A DNA stretch of 64,000 nt from Owenia fusiformis (Eukaryota > Annelida > Polychaeta > Sabellida > Oweniidae). The notes beneath the pieces are model-generated. The model was not told the origin of the DNA. It did no database searches and saw only the letters and a program-made list of their open reading frames with translations. Below, in pieces: positions 34,217 to 46,606 of the stretch. Made by a program: the position numbers and the translations under genes. The stretch lies in assembly GCA_903813345.2 (NCBI GenBank), contig CAIIXF020000010.1, positions 34,587,425 to 34,651,424 of the forward strand, given 5' to 3'. The number at the start of each line of letters is the position of its first letter. Positions within the stretch are counted from its first letter, which is position 1.

Positions 34217-35150
34217 ATGGAACTCACCAACGCCGAGAAGTGTCGTCGTTCCCTACAGACTACAGTACAGGGAGAGAAAGAAAAAGAAAGATACCAAAGG
34301 CTACTTAGAGCAAGAACGATTGCGACAGCGAGCATCGTATACACCGAGAAATAACCTGTCTGCTGAAGCTCTTCAACGGATCAGAGAAAAGAACAACAAG
34401 GCATCCCGGGAATACAGGGCACGCATACGCAAGGAGAAACAATCAAAAACACGCCAGACTGAAGGGAACGCTCAGAGTCTCAAAGTGAAACTGCCAGGAC
34501 ACAAATGAAATCCAAGAAATCCCAGAACGCATTTTTAAAACATTGAAGATAGGGCGACTGGACTTAAACCAGTAGGCCTACCAGGTACCTTTCGAATCAA
34601 TGATGTGAGAGGGGTTTCCGATAATATTGTTGAAACGCGAGAATTATCGTGCTATTGTGACGCATGCAAAACATATACGTCATCCTCACCCTGTGGTTGG
34701 CAAAGGAACAACCTTATAACCGTTAGGAAGACCCAGCAGGCAGCTAAGGTGGTCACCGAGCAACCATCTTTAAAACCAAAACGGACCACACGACGAGCAC
34801 ACCCGACACCCAGTACGTCAAGTAAAGCATCGACGCCCTCCGACGTTTCCACTCTTTCAACCACATTGAAGCGTCGGCCTTTAGTAACCCCATCTACAAG
34901 TTCAAAGTCTTCAGACACAATTGTTTCCGCGAAGAAAAGGAAAGTCCCGATAAAAAGAACAGACACTGTAAATATTTGCAAGGCATGCGGTGTCAACTAT
35001 TATTCGTATTTACAATCGCAGTTCGACTCGATCAAGTGCTCAAAATGCCCCGACTGGTTTCATGATTCCGGGAATTGTTCTCGTGTAAAGGGGATACTCA
35101 TTGGAGAAATATTTACATGCTTTAATTGCAATAAAAGACAACCTTAAATG
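34217..35150 (+). pseudogene. Broken gene: basic N-terminal region and PHD-like cysteine cluster
   Basis: Frame 1 from the ATG at 34217 reads MELTNAEKCRRSL...KEKERYQRLL. Near 34300 the similarity passes to another frame (RQRASYTPRNNLSAEALQRI, then REKNNKASREYRARIRKEKQ), highly basic and helix-prone. A third open piece, 34575-35147, has FRINDVRGVSD, a CYCDACKTY cysteine knot, a Ser/Thr/Lys linker and a C-terminal CKAC...CSKCPDWFH...C...CFNC arrangement that looks like a PHD-type zinc finger (C4HC3). Proteins with such an order (basic repeats, RGVSD-CYC segment, zinc finger) are seen among uncharacterised, probably transposon-linked animal proteins; that link is from general recollection. Two frame changes suggest a decayed copy, though unseen introns could also explain them. 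Confidence 0.5.
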
Positions 35151-35834
35151 TGTAAATTATGTAAACGTTATTGTTTAAAAACCTAAGCGACCATCAGCGA
35201 CACTGTTAAATAATACTTAATATCACAAGGAGGAGTGATTGACCTATTCGTAACAATGTTGTATTTTGATGTAAGAAGACATGTGTGTCTAATTTGTACA
35301 TTCATTTTGTCGATCGAGGAATTGACTTGGCATATTATTTAGCTTAGAAAACAAAATCTTGAAATTAATTATCTTTAGGGAAACTCAAAACAATGTATTT
35401 CAATGATTATCTTAATAAAATTCTCTTGTTAAGATAAACAACAACTATTGCAATTTATTTTTGTTCATGTGATTAAATAATTCAAACTTAATACATTAGT
35501 TTATCTTTAAAACTCAAAATTAATTTTGAAACATGAATCAATGTAAGCCTATATATGCACCATCATCGACACCAGCAATTTAAGAGTATATTTACGTTTT
35601 GATGCACAATCAAGTAATTGTTTAAAGGGTAATAAAAATATTTTGAGAAACGCTTCTTAAACCCCATGGCTAATGGTATATGACATGATAGCCTCTTTCC
35701 ATGTTATGTTATAATGGGTAAGAAATGGAATATTGAATTGCCTATATTTGTTTTCAGGACTCGCAAGAGACGCTCTTGTTTGAGCCTCTATAGGGCAAGG
35801 AAAAAATTAAGTGGCTTGCTTTATTTACGTCATC

Positions 35835-36034
35835 AGTGGTAATTTTGCCTAATCATTTAATTTGCCTATTTCCTAATTTTTGCCAGGTTCGGAAAATTAA
35901 ATGTCGGAAATATTGTCTTTATAATGTTATCCAATGGGAGGTTTCTTGTCATTAGGAAAATTAAAATTAGGAAAATGATGAAATTTGACCATTCGGAAAA
36001 TTAACCAATCGGATTGAATACCACTTATACAGTA
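35835..36034 (+). mobile_element. ~200-bp MITE, copy A
   Basis: It starts agtggtaattttgcctaatc and ends taccacttatacagta; its left end lacks the full inverted terminus. An inverted second copy is at 37623-37831; the two share almost the whole length. Confidence 0.75.
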
Positions 36035-36515
36035 TCATGGCTAGAGTAGAACATATTAGGGGGTTTCCAATGCTCAATTGGCTTTGTATGATCGTATGTA
36101 GTTACATCTTTATACCCCAAGGTTGTTAGGCAATGTTTACCATGCCCTAACGACAAAAATAAACAAATTACTTTCAAAATATACATTACTGAATGCATCA
36201 CCGAATGCGACGCTTACATAAATCGTTCATCATTCCATTGATACACAGTAGTAGAAAATAGTGCACCAACCTAAGTTTTCTGTTCCATCGTGGCCATTTT
36301 ATTGGATAAACATTGAACCTCGTTTTCAGAGGTGGCGTAACCGTTATGCTATAATAGCGTGAATACGTTTCAATCCAATTACAAGTACAACGGCACAGTA
36401 AGAATGAAGTCATAACCAACATATGGCATGATTCATTTGATCGGTCTATTTTGAGAGATATACATGTATTTTGTCTGTTTTGTCATGGTAAATATACAAA
36501 ATAAACTCGAATGAT

Positions 36516-36915
36516 TTAAATGTCATTGAGAGCTGATCTGCGTCGTTTTTGCTCTAGTTCTGAAACGTATGAGTTATAAACCCGCCCGTTCGCTGGAAAC
36601 AGATATCCCTCCGCAGGATGCCTCCGAGGGTCATATTGCGGCACGGGTCCATCCCAAACAGATCTCCGAGGGTCAGCTTCAGTGTAGGCAGGCACGCTAG
36701 AACCTTGGACTTGGGCCGGCTGAATTTTCTCTTCTGAATTCTGGTAGTTTATTTGTTCAATTTCATCTTGTTTTTGTTGTTCTATTTGTTGGTCCTTGCT
36801 CATGTTGTTGTTTTCTTTGTTGTTGTTGTTGATAATATTTGGAGATTTTTCAGCGGATTTCGGTTTTTCCGAGGGAATTTCAGGAGCAGGTTCAACTTTT
36901 ATTACTTTGGAGCGT
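36516..36915 (-). CDS. Sushi gene exon 4, cytosolic tail
   Basis: After ctttattacag; it encodes RSKVIKVEPAPEIPSEKPKS and a long polar tail with poly-Asn (NNNNKENNN) and WDGPVPQYDPRRHPAEGYLF near the end, stop TAA at 36518-36516. Confidence 0.75.
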
Positions 36916-39127
36916 CTGTAATAAAGATATATAACCATGACATTAAGATTATGTTTTTATCGAAACACCCCCAAAGGCTAGGGTAGGTCAAACAATGATT
37001 GTCGGAAAAATATTTGTTGGGTTTATAAAAATGTAGGGAAATTATGGCCATGGACATTGCACGCTGAATGACTGTGGATTACTAATTAAGTCAAATTAAA
37101 ATGTGATGATGATATGAAGATATTTTTGTGCAGGATTTTCTTTGATCAGAATCTTTAATTTTACGTTGCTGAGTTTTAATCTTTTTCTCAGGATAGATAA
37201 TACGCACAATGATTTTATTGCACATTAAACACATTTTGTAACATTTTCCAATGGGTGGAACGTACCTTTGTTTCAGCAAACAAACCAACAGGATTACCAC
37301 AACAATTAGGAGGATTACCAAAGCAATTGAAGCTCCGAAAACAAACCAAGTCACCCAATCGGGAACTGAAATATATATATAAGTAATAGATAAATATTTT
37401 TTATTCAAATAAACAACCCTAGGTCTTGAAAAGAAATTTCCGCAAAGTTTTCAAGTCAAATATTCTCTCACTGTTACGTCATTTCATCCATGGTATTGAA
37501 TTTAAAAATCTGAAAATGGTTACAAAATTGATTTTAAATGTTTTACTTGACGAATGAAATGATTTACGTTCTTTACTTGGCTTGGTTATTCTCAATCGAA
37601 AAAACTTCAAACAGATGAATAATACTGTATAAGTGGTATTTAATCCGCGTGGTTAGTTTTCCGAATGGTCAAATTTCATCATTTTCCTAATTTTAATTTT
37701 CCTAATGACAAGAAACCTTCCATTGGATAACATTATAAAGACAATATTTCCGACATTTAATTTTCCGAACCTGGCAAAAATTAGAAAATAGGCAAATTAA
37801 ATGATTAGGCAAAATTACCACTTATACAGTACACTGCTCTTCAAATGTTTTTGATTTTTACTTCAATTATAAAAAATATGAAAGTTATGAAAAAATTAAG
37901 AAAAACTCGGCAAACATAATATTTGACACGTGGCCAAATAGTTCACTGGTTCTTATCACAAATAACCAAGAAGGATCGAGAGCTATTATAAACTCATCTT
38001 CTGTTGCCTGACATGGGGAAATTTAGTAATAATATTTCGATATAGTCATTTTTGGACCAAGTATTTCGCAAGAATGTGATATATGGTAATATTGAAACTA
38101 CATGGCAGTGCTGGTCTTCAACATATCGGTATGAGTGTTACCAAATTGGCACACGCCAGGCAATGAAAGATCGAATAATGGCTCCCAATCCTCCTTGTAG
38201 ACAACCCTTAATACCTTGTTGGGCATTGCTTGTTGGTAGTTGTTGACAGTTCGGGGTTGTTCCATTTAATTTTCCATCACTCTGACACAGCATGACAGGT
38301 CCCCCATCCATATAAAAGCCATTGTTGCAGGAATAAATAACCCGAGAGCCAGCATTATAGGGACCTGTCAACATTTATTGATAAAGAATATCGTGTTTTC
38401 TGGAGACAGAATTTAGAATGTGCATCATCTTGAAATACATATATCTGAGCATGTTACTAATGAGTTTTTTATATCAGCATGATTATGAGTTATTACATAC
38501 GAGGGTTGTCTGTCAACTTGTTTTTTCTTTCTAAATCAATATTGTTTAGCCTATGTCACATTCAAATGTGCTTATCTGTTTATAACCGTTTCGAAATCTA
38601 CGAAATGAAGGCGTATCTAAACATATAAAGGAGGCTAAGATATACGTTCTTTATAACAACGTGTAGAATTATGGTCCTCTGTGAATTAGTTCTCCCATTT
38701 GTCCTGTTTCATTGGCCGATTGAGGTATACGGAAAATAATTGTAATTAGGTCCCTGGAAAAGTGAATTGAGAGCGGGACAGTAATCCACAGGGGTCAAAA
38801 AATTACACACTCATGTACAGGTTCTCTTACAAACGTGTAACCTAACCTCCCTATTATCAAAAATAAATAAAATCAGATCATTAATTTTAAATAATTATAA
38901 ACAAATAGAAATAAATAACGTCATTAGCAACTGATGAGATTTGAGTTACCTTGAGACAAAATATTGCCATTGTTGATTTGGTCAGGAGAACACGTTTGAC
39001 CAATTACCGGAACCGTTGTTGTTTGACCAATCACAGAAGCCGATGTCATTGTCCCTCCTGATTCATTGGTTAGAGTTGTACTATTAAGTGGATCCTGGGT
39101 AATTGTGGTATTGGTAGAATTTGCCAT
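36516..39127 (-). CDS. Single-sushi-domain, single-pass membrane protein (275 aa), four exons
   Basis: Exons 38950-39127, 38215-38364, 37266-37365 and 36516-36915 join in frame with GT/AG borders. The product begins MANSTNTTITQDPLNSTTL, a Ser/Thr/Asn-rich segment with several N-glycosylation sites, then one complement-control (sushi) domain with four cysteines (CSPD..., YSCNNGF, MLCQSDG, NCQQL; residues 46-104), a membrane helix (WFVFGASIALVILLIVVVIL LVCLL) at about 114-137, and a basic then Gln/Asn/Pro-rich cytosolic tail ending RRRSALNDI. No signal peptide is seen before the sushi domain; either the protein inserts through its single helix or a 5' exon is missing. Sushi domains usually bind other proteins at the cell surface. 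The exact partner is unknown. A polyadenylation-like AATAAA lies at 36298-36303 (minus). Confidence 0.75.
37266..37365 (-). CDS. Sushi gene exon 3, membrane helix
   Basis: After tatatttcag; it encodes VPDWVTWFVFGASIALVILL and the rest of a hydrophobic helix followed by KQR; donor AAAG|GTACG. Confidence 0.8.
37623..37831 (-). mobile_element. ~210-bp MITE, copy B (inverted to copy A)
   Basis: Ends TACTGTATAAGTGGTA and TACCACTTATACAGTA form inverted termini with TA at the outside. It sits in the intron between sushi exons 2 and 3, while copy A lies just beyond the gene's 3' end. Confidence 0.8.
38215..38364 (-). CDS. Sushi gene exon 2
   Basis: After tgttgacag; it encodes PYNAGSRVIYSCNNGFYMDG ... 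NCQQLPTSNAQQ, the last three cysteines of the sushi domain, and ends AACAAG|GTATTA. Confidence 0.8.
38950..39127 (-). CDS. Sushi gene exon 1
   Basis: ATG at 39127-39125; no acceptor AG lies just upstream, which supports a first coding exon. It ends CTCAAG|GTAACT inside the sushi domain (CSPDQINNGNILSQ). Confidence 0.7.
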
Positions 39128-41222
39128 ATTATCCGTGTTATTTTTTAAATTAATTTTTAAAAATTTTCTTTCATTTAAATGATCTTTTCCCTGAAACTGT
39201 TGAGATATACTGGTTTTGTCGCATTATCCACTGTATTGTTGTCACATTATTTCCGATTGTTTCAAGCGTGTCACATTCGTGAAAGTAAATACTGTTGCAG
39301 AATCCAAACTGGTTTTTATTAAATATTCAAGATTTTACAACTGCATTGATACAGCTACCTTTTTAAATACGAACGAAATCTGCTTCAAAATTGCAGAAAT
39401 ATTCAGCATGAAATGTATCCTCCTTGAATGCTCACGCTGTCACATTGTGTTAGATGATATACGCAGACATTCTTTTAAATCAGAAATCGCTTGGCCATCT
39501 TGTCATTTTAAAAACAATTAATATATCGTAGGTTTTTGAGCATGTTCACATTGTTCTGTGTATTGTTATGGTCGTATTTGAAGTATAACGATTGATCTTT
39601 GGCCACGAGACAGTAAGTGATTTAATCAAATTGTAAATTGATTACTTATTCCTTCTTATTGCCTGGCACTCTTTGTTTATGTTGCTATATGATTGTCTTA
39701 CAGTTATCAAATACTTAAGTATTTCTACGATAATCGCATGGGAACAATGATCGTACCTGTTAATATATAACTTATGAGTCCCAATCAGTGTTTGATTATA
39801 TCGTTTAAACATTCAAATATCATTTTCTTGTCTAAAGGAGAGGTTCATTGAGGGATTTTCAAGAAAAGTTGACGTTTGAGAAAAGGCGATCGTTTTTGCT
39901 TCTCGTGTGTTATTTTTATTTTTCGGCATTTTATCAACAGTAAAACCCATTTGATGGATCAGAAATAAGTTCCATTATTTTAAAAAATATGTGTCATATA
40001 AGAACCATATCTAGAACTATTTAAACTGTGGTCAGATTGCTACATCTTATTTATTTCTGGTGATATTGATAAATTATTGAATCAATCAATAAACATTCTA
40101 TACAAATAAACATTTTCTGTACTCATAGATTGCTAGGGATACGTTGACACACATTTTTGAGAAAATTGTATTCATATATCTGGTTTGGTTTTACAATTTT
40201 CCCTTCAAACTTTCAAAACTTTCGTTCAATTTTGCGATTCTTATTTGGAAAATCTAAATTGAGTATTTCATGTTTCAAAAGAACATTATAATTTTTTCAC
40301 ACCAGTAAAAGGGTAGATGATGAAACACTGGAAACGATACCGACCAACAAAATCGTTGTATCTACAAACTTATTTATCATTTTGTATTTATTTTTCCAGT
40401 GTATCTCAATTAGCGTGGACTTGTGTAGATAAACAAATAATGTTGTTACATGTCCGTTTTATATTGTTTTTCTGTCATTCTGCCAGGTACAAAGTTCGGC
40501 CCCATATCAGTGCTACATCACAATTTATTCAAAATACCTTTTATTCTTTGCGATTCTACTCTACGTCTAGTGATTCTTTTCACACGGTCCATCACTTCCT
40601 CATACATAGACTGCAAGTTCCGTTTTGAAGTCAGTCACATTTTCTCTACTGTGGGCGTACGGCGACCATAGCTTAACAAATCGGTATAGAGAATCTACTT
40701 CGTACTGCTTATTCCTATATTTTATGCTGCATATTTCTCTCAAATTTGGGAAGCAACCACCACCGTACGGCTGTCGGAGATCAAATATGACTTAGGAATT
40801 TATGCTATAAGAATATGTGACATTTAAACACGCTCTTAAAGTATTTGACCGTACCAATTATGATGTGACCGTGGGAATAATACCAGCCGCAGAAATGCAT
40901 GATAGACAGTACGGTCGCCGTAACTAATGAGACTGAGGCTTAGATTAACAACATTTGTCAATGATGTTTTTTCTATTTGCAACACGTTTGCCATTTTGCT
41001 TTGAGACGAATAATCCGTTGAATAAATCAATTATTACATCCGAAGTGAACTAAATTCACTTTGAATAAAGGACATGGTGTTGTATTTGGCATCAGACTGT
41101 TATCACGTAAATAAAACATTACTTTGGCACAAAGCAATTAGTTTATATTAGTTTATATCATATATGTAGGGCAATATGTTACAGTACAGTACATTGATTG
41201 TAATAATAAAAAAAATATTAAG
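39128..41222. other. Stretch without a recognised gene
   Basis: 5' flank of the sushi gene, AT-rich. Open frames near 39216 and 40317 show no protein family features that I know, and their borders are not exon-like. Confidence 0.4.
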
Positions 41223-41341
41223 CCACGCCTAACCATCGACAAGGTACAGTGACAAAATATACCGTAGTACACTTTCGATGTATTATACGATGTCACTATT
41301 TAACCGATTTGAAACAAAGACAATGATGCAGGTGTGATGTA

Positions 41342-44300
41342 CAGGGTGGTCCAAAAAAGTGAACCCCTGCAATAGGCTATAATTTCCTTAATAAAAGCAT
41401 GAATTTGCTCATATTATCACATCTTGTAAAGAAAGGTCTAAATTTTCTGTTGATGCCTTATTTTATTCTCAGTTTTGAATTTTGAAGAAATTACAAGACT
41501 TTAACAAACATGCCTAAAATTAGATAATGTGCAAAATTTTACCAATGTGATTCATGGAAATTGTTGAAACACATTGGATGATCTTTAAAAAGCTTACAGT
41601 GAGAGATTTAAGTTTAAACCATACCATATGACAAATGGGACACTATTTGGGCAGAAAACACATTTCGCACGTTCATTGACCATTTTGAAGCAGTTTTTAC
41701 CGTTCAACAGTTAAAGGACAACTGAAATAGCTTTTCTCAACTTGCAGCTACAAAAATGCGGTTTTCTCCATTGTAAGCCCACCGTAGAGTTCTTGCGATA
41801 GCCATTATAAAATAAATGTTAGATAACTGCTAACGGTCATAGATAACGAAATAAAACTAACCGATAAATCAAATTGGCCCCCACGTGATTAGTAACGTCA
41901 TATACAAAATATAGTTTTGGTTTATTGGTTCCATAGTAATCACAACGTCATGGCAACCATAGGATTGTTGTGTAAACAAATAACAAAACATTTTGGCATT
42001 ATGACGTCATGATCTAATGGACTAAAATGGGCCACGTGGGGACCAGTGAGAGATCACGTGGGGGCCAATAACGTCACAACCAATTCGAATATTGCTTATT
42101 AAGCAGCTATAATGATCGTTAGAGTGAAATAGTTTTCACACTGCTGATGAGAAAACATGTCCAAATACATCTATCAAAAAATTATATTGATTCCTTTAGG
42201 TTTAAAATACCATTTCATATCTGCTTTAAATATTAAAGCATTTTTTTTTAAAGTGGCATTTTTGGCTCACCCTGTGGTTCTGTTGTTGATGAAATCATCC
42301 CCAACCAAGTACAAACTGCATACATGTAATTGCATGAAGTGCATATAATTTATTCCAATTCATTTGTTGTTTTTCAGTCAACAGCTAAGATGACTGGCAC
42401 AGATTCCTGGATTCAGTTACCATTATGGAAATAAACTTGATTTACAGATGACACGAGAACAACGCCATTTATTTGGACACCAAGGCATAATGCCTTTGAA
42501 AGGAGATTGAAGGAATATCATTTAATTGATAAGATACCTGGTACTGTACATAACCTAATGAGCCAGAAGTTTAAAAGTGAATCTGAAAATAAATGATTAT
42601 TGTTGCAGTTTAGTGTACTTATAATCAGTCTGGAGAAAAGAATTGTGCTGAGCCAGTAAAAATGTTTTACATTTTATTGTTCAATGTAAAACACAAATAT
42701 CTGGCACGAAGAAGGCATTCTTCCGATGTGTAGTTAATATTACAACATATACCTATTTTCACAAACATGAATGGCAACACATAATATTGATGCTCAACTT
42801 AGCATCTTTACAAATCAACAATTAAACTGGTGCATTGTTCTTTGTATTGGAAGATGCTTCCCAAGATATCATTTAGAGGTGAACTCCAGTAATCAAAATA
42901 CAGAAAGGTAAACATGTTTCATTTACAGGGTGGACCACTGATTATATAATTTTACTTCTGTAAACATCTTTTTTATTGTTTTATATCTTCTGAAAAGAAA
43001 ATACAAATACAAACTCATGAAAGAGTAAGTATTAATTGCTGATTCAATCATTCTTGATTATATAATTTTACTTCTGCACACATCCTTTTTATTGTTTTAT
43101 ATCTTCTGAAAATAAAATACAAATACAAACTCATAAAAGAGTAAGTATTAATTGCTGATTCAATCATTCTTGATTTAGCATAGACTAGGCTAAATAATTC
43201 AGAATAGGAAATTGAAATTTTTTGAAATTCTATATATATATTTTTTTTTACCTGATGTTTTTTACCTGAGATTTAATATGGTTACCATGGTAACAGATAT
43301 GTTAAGTGGACTAAAGTTTCTTATGAACTTTCAAGATAATGTCATCATGATGACCCATAGCAAATGTCACAACAACTCATTATCAACTGAATGAAATATC
43401 TGTATTTCAGCAATACAGTTTCAAAAAAAATCTTTACAAAATGTTATACTTTATAATATTTAAATGATAATGTGTCACAAAGACTTCAATATTTGAAATC
43501 TTATCATCACATTAAGACATTATATATAAACATCTGGATACAACCCTAGACTGTATGCTTTATTTGATTTAGAATGTTTTATTCTGAATAAGAAATAATT
43601 CTGACATGCAACAACTATAAAAATGACATGTAATGTGCTGATATTGCTAATACAAAACCATTGTCTTTGAACAGAGATATTTGAATATTTTCTTGTTATT
43701 AAAGATACCAAGGTGAATATGGTTACTATGGCAACCCACAACGCCATCACTTGGTGGTATACATGTATCTTCAAGCCTTTGTTATTTTCATGACCCATGA
43801 TAAGTTTCATTGCATTTGGTTCAGGATTAAGTCTTATATCCAGGTTCTCATAATGGAAGAGCAAAATATGTCAAAAACCTGTCCGATTTAAAGACTGAGA
43901 CGTCTGTTTTGAAACCTGTTAAGGCATCAATCAATCATATCCTAATATCAGCACATCAAGTTTGGATACACTATCTAGACTTGATAAATGTGTTTTTTGA
44001 GTAAGAGACGATTCCTGTGTTCCAAAACCGAAATTAAGATGGAATGCGCTGGTACCAGTAATAAGAAATATTGTCTTCAAATTGGAAAATTTCACGATTT
44101 TTATGTTTTATAAGATTTCAAGATTAATATGGTTACCATGGTAACCAGCACAGCCATTGACATAATGGTGTACATGCATTTTCAAGCCAGTGTTATTATG
44201 ATACACCATGTCAAGTTTCATTGCATTTGGTTCTAAACTAAGTCTAAAATTCAGGTTTGAATGATGGAAGTGCAAAATAAGTCAAAAAGCTGTCTGATTC

Positions 44301-44812
44301 AAAATTAATGTGGCACTGAGATATATGTTTTGAAATTTATTGCGGCACTAAGAGAGTTAAGGGGCATGTTACCTACACAAACGGTTAGAGGGGGGCAAAG
44401 TTAACCCCTGTGATCCAAAATCTGAGAAGCCCTTCATATAAATATCTTACAAAAATCAAACAGTAATCTAATTGAATGTTTTTAGCCATATTTCATTAGA
44501 ATTGGTCCATGATTGATGAAGATATTGACATTATAAGACCATATAGGGTTATGTTGCGACTTCACTGGAGGATGTTTTCATATTGTTTAGGGGTTGACGA
44601 GTCGGAAATGTTAAAGTTCACATTTCATGGATTTTCAGTGATGTTTGGTTAGGGCTTATTATTTCTGCAAATTTCAAGATTTCGATAAATGTATGGTACC
44701 AACAAAAATTTTAGACCTTCCTCTACAACATGTGAAAATATGAAAGGATTCCTGCAGGTAATGGGGGAAATATAGCCTGTTGCAACCCTTCACTTTTATT
44801 TTGACCACCCTG
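41342..44812. mobile_element. 3.5-kb TACAGGGTG-type TIR element
   Basis: Left TA|CAGGGTGGTCCAAAAAAGTG aacccctgcaa, right the inverse ...cttttattttgaccaccctg|TA; inverted similarity runs ~120 bp. Inside: a ~116-bp direct duplication (42935-43050 and 43051-43167) and a ~230-bp direct repeat (43701-43930 and 44120-44350), each carrying a GGTTACCATGGTAACC-like palindrome. There is no coding content. Confidence 0.75.
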
Positions 44813-44822
44813 TAGGTTCTTG

Positions 44823-45985
44823 GGAATACTTGAAAGATTTCATGTTTAATTTTGTGTGTATTCGTTTAGGAAGACATTTAACTTTCTAATAACGTTAAAA
44901 GATTTTCGAACAGTGCTCGAATTTTTTCGAAGTCAATCTACCCACGAAAATTGATCGGTTGGAAAACGTTTGGTTTTTCACATTTCCTTTGATCATTTTG
45001 CCCCTGTTGCCTAAGAGTGTCGATTATTTTTATGAAAATATGTTTCTCTATACTTCACAATTTAGGATGGGTGGAGATTATATAAATATTCAAGTATTTA
45101 TTGTAGTTTTAAAAAATCAGAAACGTGCGTTGTCAACTCGAATGTATGTTGTCCCTGTAATTGAAAATTCATGAGATATACGTAATATTAAACAATGTAA
45201 TGATTTCATTTCAAAATTCTGTAACAAGTGATCTTTAACGAACATGTTCAAGTATCCTTTTTGCTTTTTCATTTTATGAAAGTATTGTTGTGGTGGTGGT
45301 TAATTTGTGCCCATTTGGTGTTAGTGTCCAGCCCAAACTCACATCCAGTGTCTCGGAATAGAATATGTTGAAGACTAGCACTGCCACGGAGTCTCCTTCC
45401 AGCCTGTTTGACTATTTGGCGTATGTACATGTAGCTTACGTTTTGTTAGTTACATTGATAGATAGATCACTGATCTATACTAGCTTATTGAATATGACTT
45501 TCTAAAATCCCGTTTTATGATATATCTGGAAAGTTTCAATTGAAGTAATTCTGTAATTGTTCTGTTTCAATTTTAAATGCATCTGACCCCCTTTCTGTTA
45601 GTGTTATGAAAAATACGTTGTCTGCATTAGGGTTAACTGTGAATTGAGTAAGTTCAATGGGACAACGTACATTCGAGTTGACAACATACACTTATGATTT
45701 TTTAAATTATAGCCAAAATGTTAATACTTATCAAATCTTTAACACACCTTAATTGTGCTGTTTAGAGAATAATCTTATAAAAATCTTCGACACTCTAAGA
45801 CGACAGGGGAGGAAATGATCAAAGGAAATGAGTAAAACCACAACATTTTCCAACCGACCAATTATATGGGTAGATTGACTATGAAAAAATCGAGCACTGT
45901 TCGAAAATCTTTTAACGTTATTAGAAAGTTAAATGTCTTCCTAAACGAATACACAAAAAATCAAACATGAAATCCTTAATGCATT
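44823..45985. mobile_element. Foldback with ~350-bp arms
   Basis: The left arm (44823-45180) and right arm (45630-45985) are inverted copies: 'cgtttaggaagacatttaac' pairs with 'gttaaatgtcttcctaaacg', and 'gttgtcaactcgaatgtatg' pairs with the region near 45670-45690. The ~450-bp centre shows no gene. Confidence 0.8.
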
Positions 45986-46300
45986 CCTCAGATTATTTTT
46001 TAAAACCCACATCGAACCTACATCATTGTCTTTGCTTCAAATCAGTTAAATTGTGACAACGTACATCTAAAGTGTATTACGGTATATTCTGTCACTGTAC
46101 CTTGTCGATGGTTAGGCGTGTTAGTACAGTAAGTTGATGGAACAAGTTGACATGGGCAGCTTGAAGTTCATTTCGTTTGCACTGGAGAAAAACAGCGCAT
46201 TTATACACTGCTTAATTTTGAGTGACTCGGCCACTAACTATTGAGCTCTTCATGGTGGAGGAGATAAAACCTTGTCAAGAAAAACGTCAATGTATCGATT

Positions 46301-46489
46301 TTATTTATTTTTCTCTGGTGGGTACATAAGACATTGTGCTGTTTTGAAGTAAGGATGATGATTGTGCATAAATTCGATCTGTTTTTCCTGAGGACATTTG
46401 AAGTTAACATTACGGCCTATGGCAAAATAATTGCGGTGTGCATTCAACCAAACAGGAGTACTGTAGTTTGGTGCAATATGCAAATGTGA
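46301..46489 (-). CDS. Putative terminal coding exon, unknown gene
   Basis: A strong acceptor (tttgttttcag, 46490-46500) opens a 62-codon frame SHLHIAPNYSTPVWLNAHRN YFAIGRNVNFKCPQEKQIEF ... AQCLMYPPEKNK, stop TAA, with AATAAA overlapping the stop. The composition (His, Asn, Tyr, Cys, Trp, Pro) looks protein-like rather than random. No upstream exon of the same gene was found, and no family is recognised. Confidence 0.4.
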   Translation of the reverse strand, partial: SHLHIAPNYSTPVWLNAHRNYFAIGRNVNFKCPQEKQIEFMHNHHPYFKTAQCLMYPPEKNK

Positions 46490-46606
46490 CTGAAAACAAA
46501 GAATTGAAAACAGTTTATAACATATAGTCGTTAATGAAAAGTCCACGATTAAGAACAATTTAAAATGAAGATTTTTGAACGAGTCATGCTTGTAATCCTT
46601 TACATT

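Larger units (their letters stand above)
41223..46120. mobile_element. Outer 4.9-kb TIR complex
   Basis: Left arm 41223-41336 (CCACGCCTAACCATCGACAA ggtacagtgac...) and right arm 46013-46120 are inverted copies of ~110 bp. Nested between them are the 41342-44812 TIR element and the 44823-45985 foldback. No transposase is visible in any of the three layers. Confidence 0.75.

Noticed and set aside
34652-34996. Minus-strand open frame opposite the PHD-like region
   Set aside because: Shadow of the plus-strand coding pieces, which have the zinc-binding cysteines.
40317-40628. 103-codon open frame (plus) beginning MMKHWKRY
   Set aside because: No signal, helix pattern or family motif, and no exon borders; kept out for lack of support.
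43520-43864. 114-codon minus-strand open frame with hydrophobic stretch
   Set aside because: It falls on a ~230-bp direct repeat inside a TIR element; the second copy (44120-44350) does not keep the frame.
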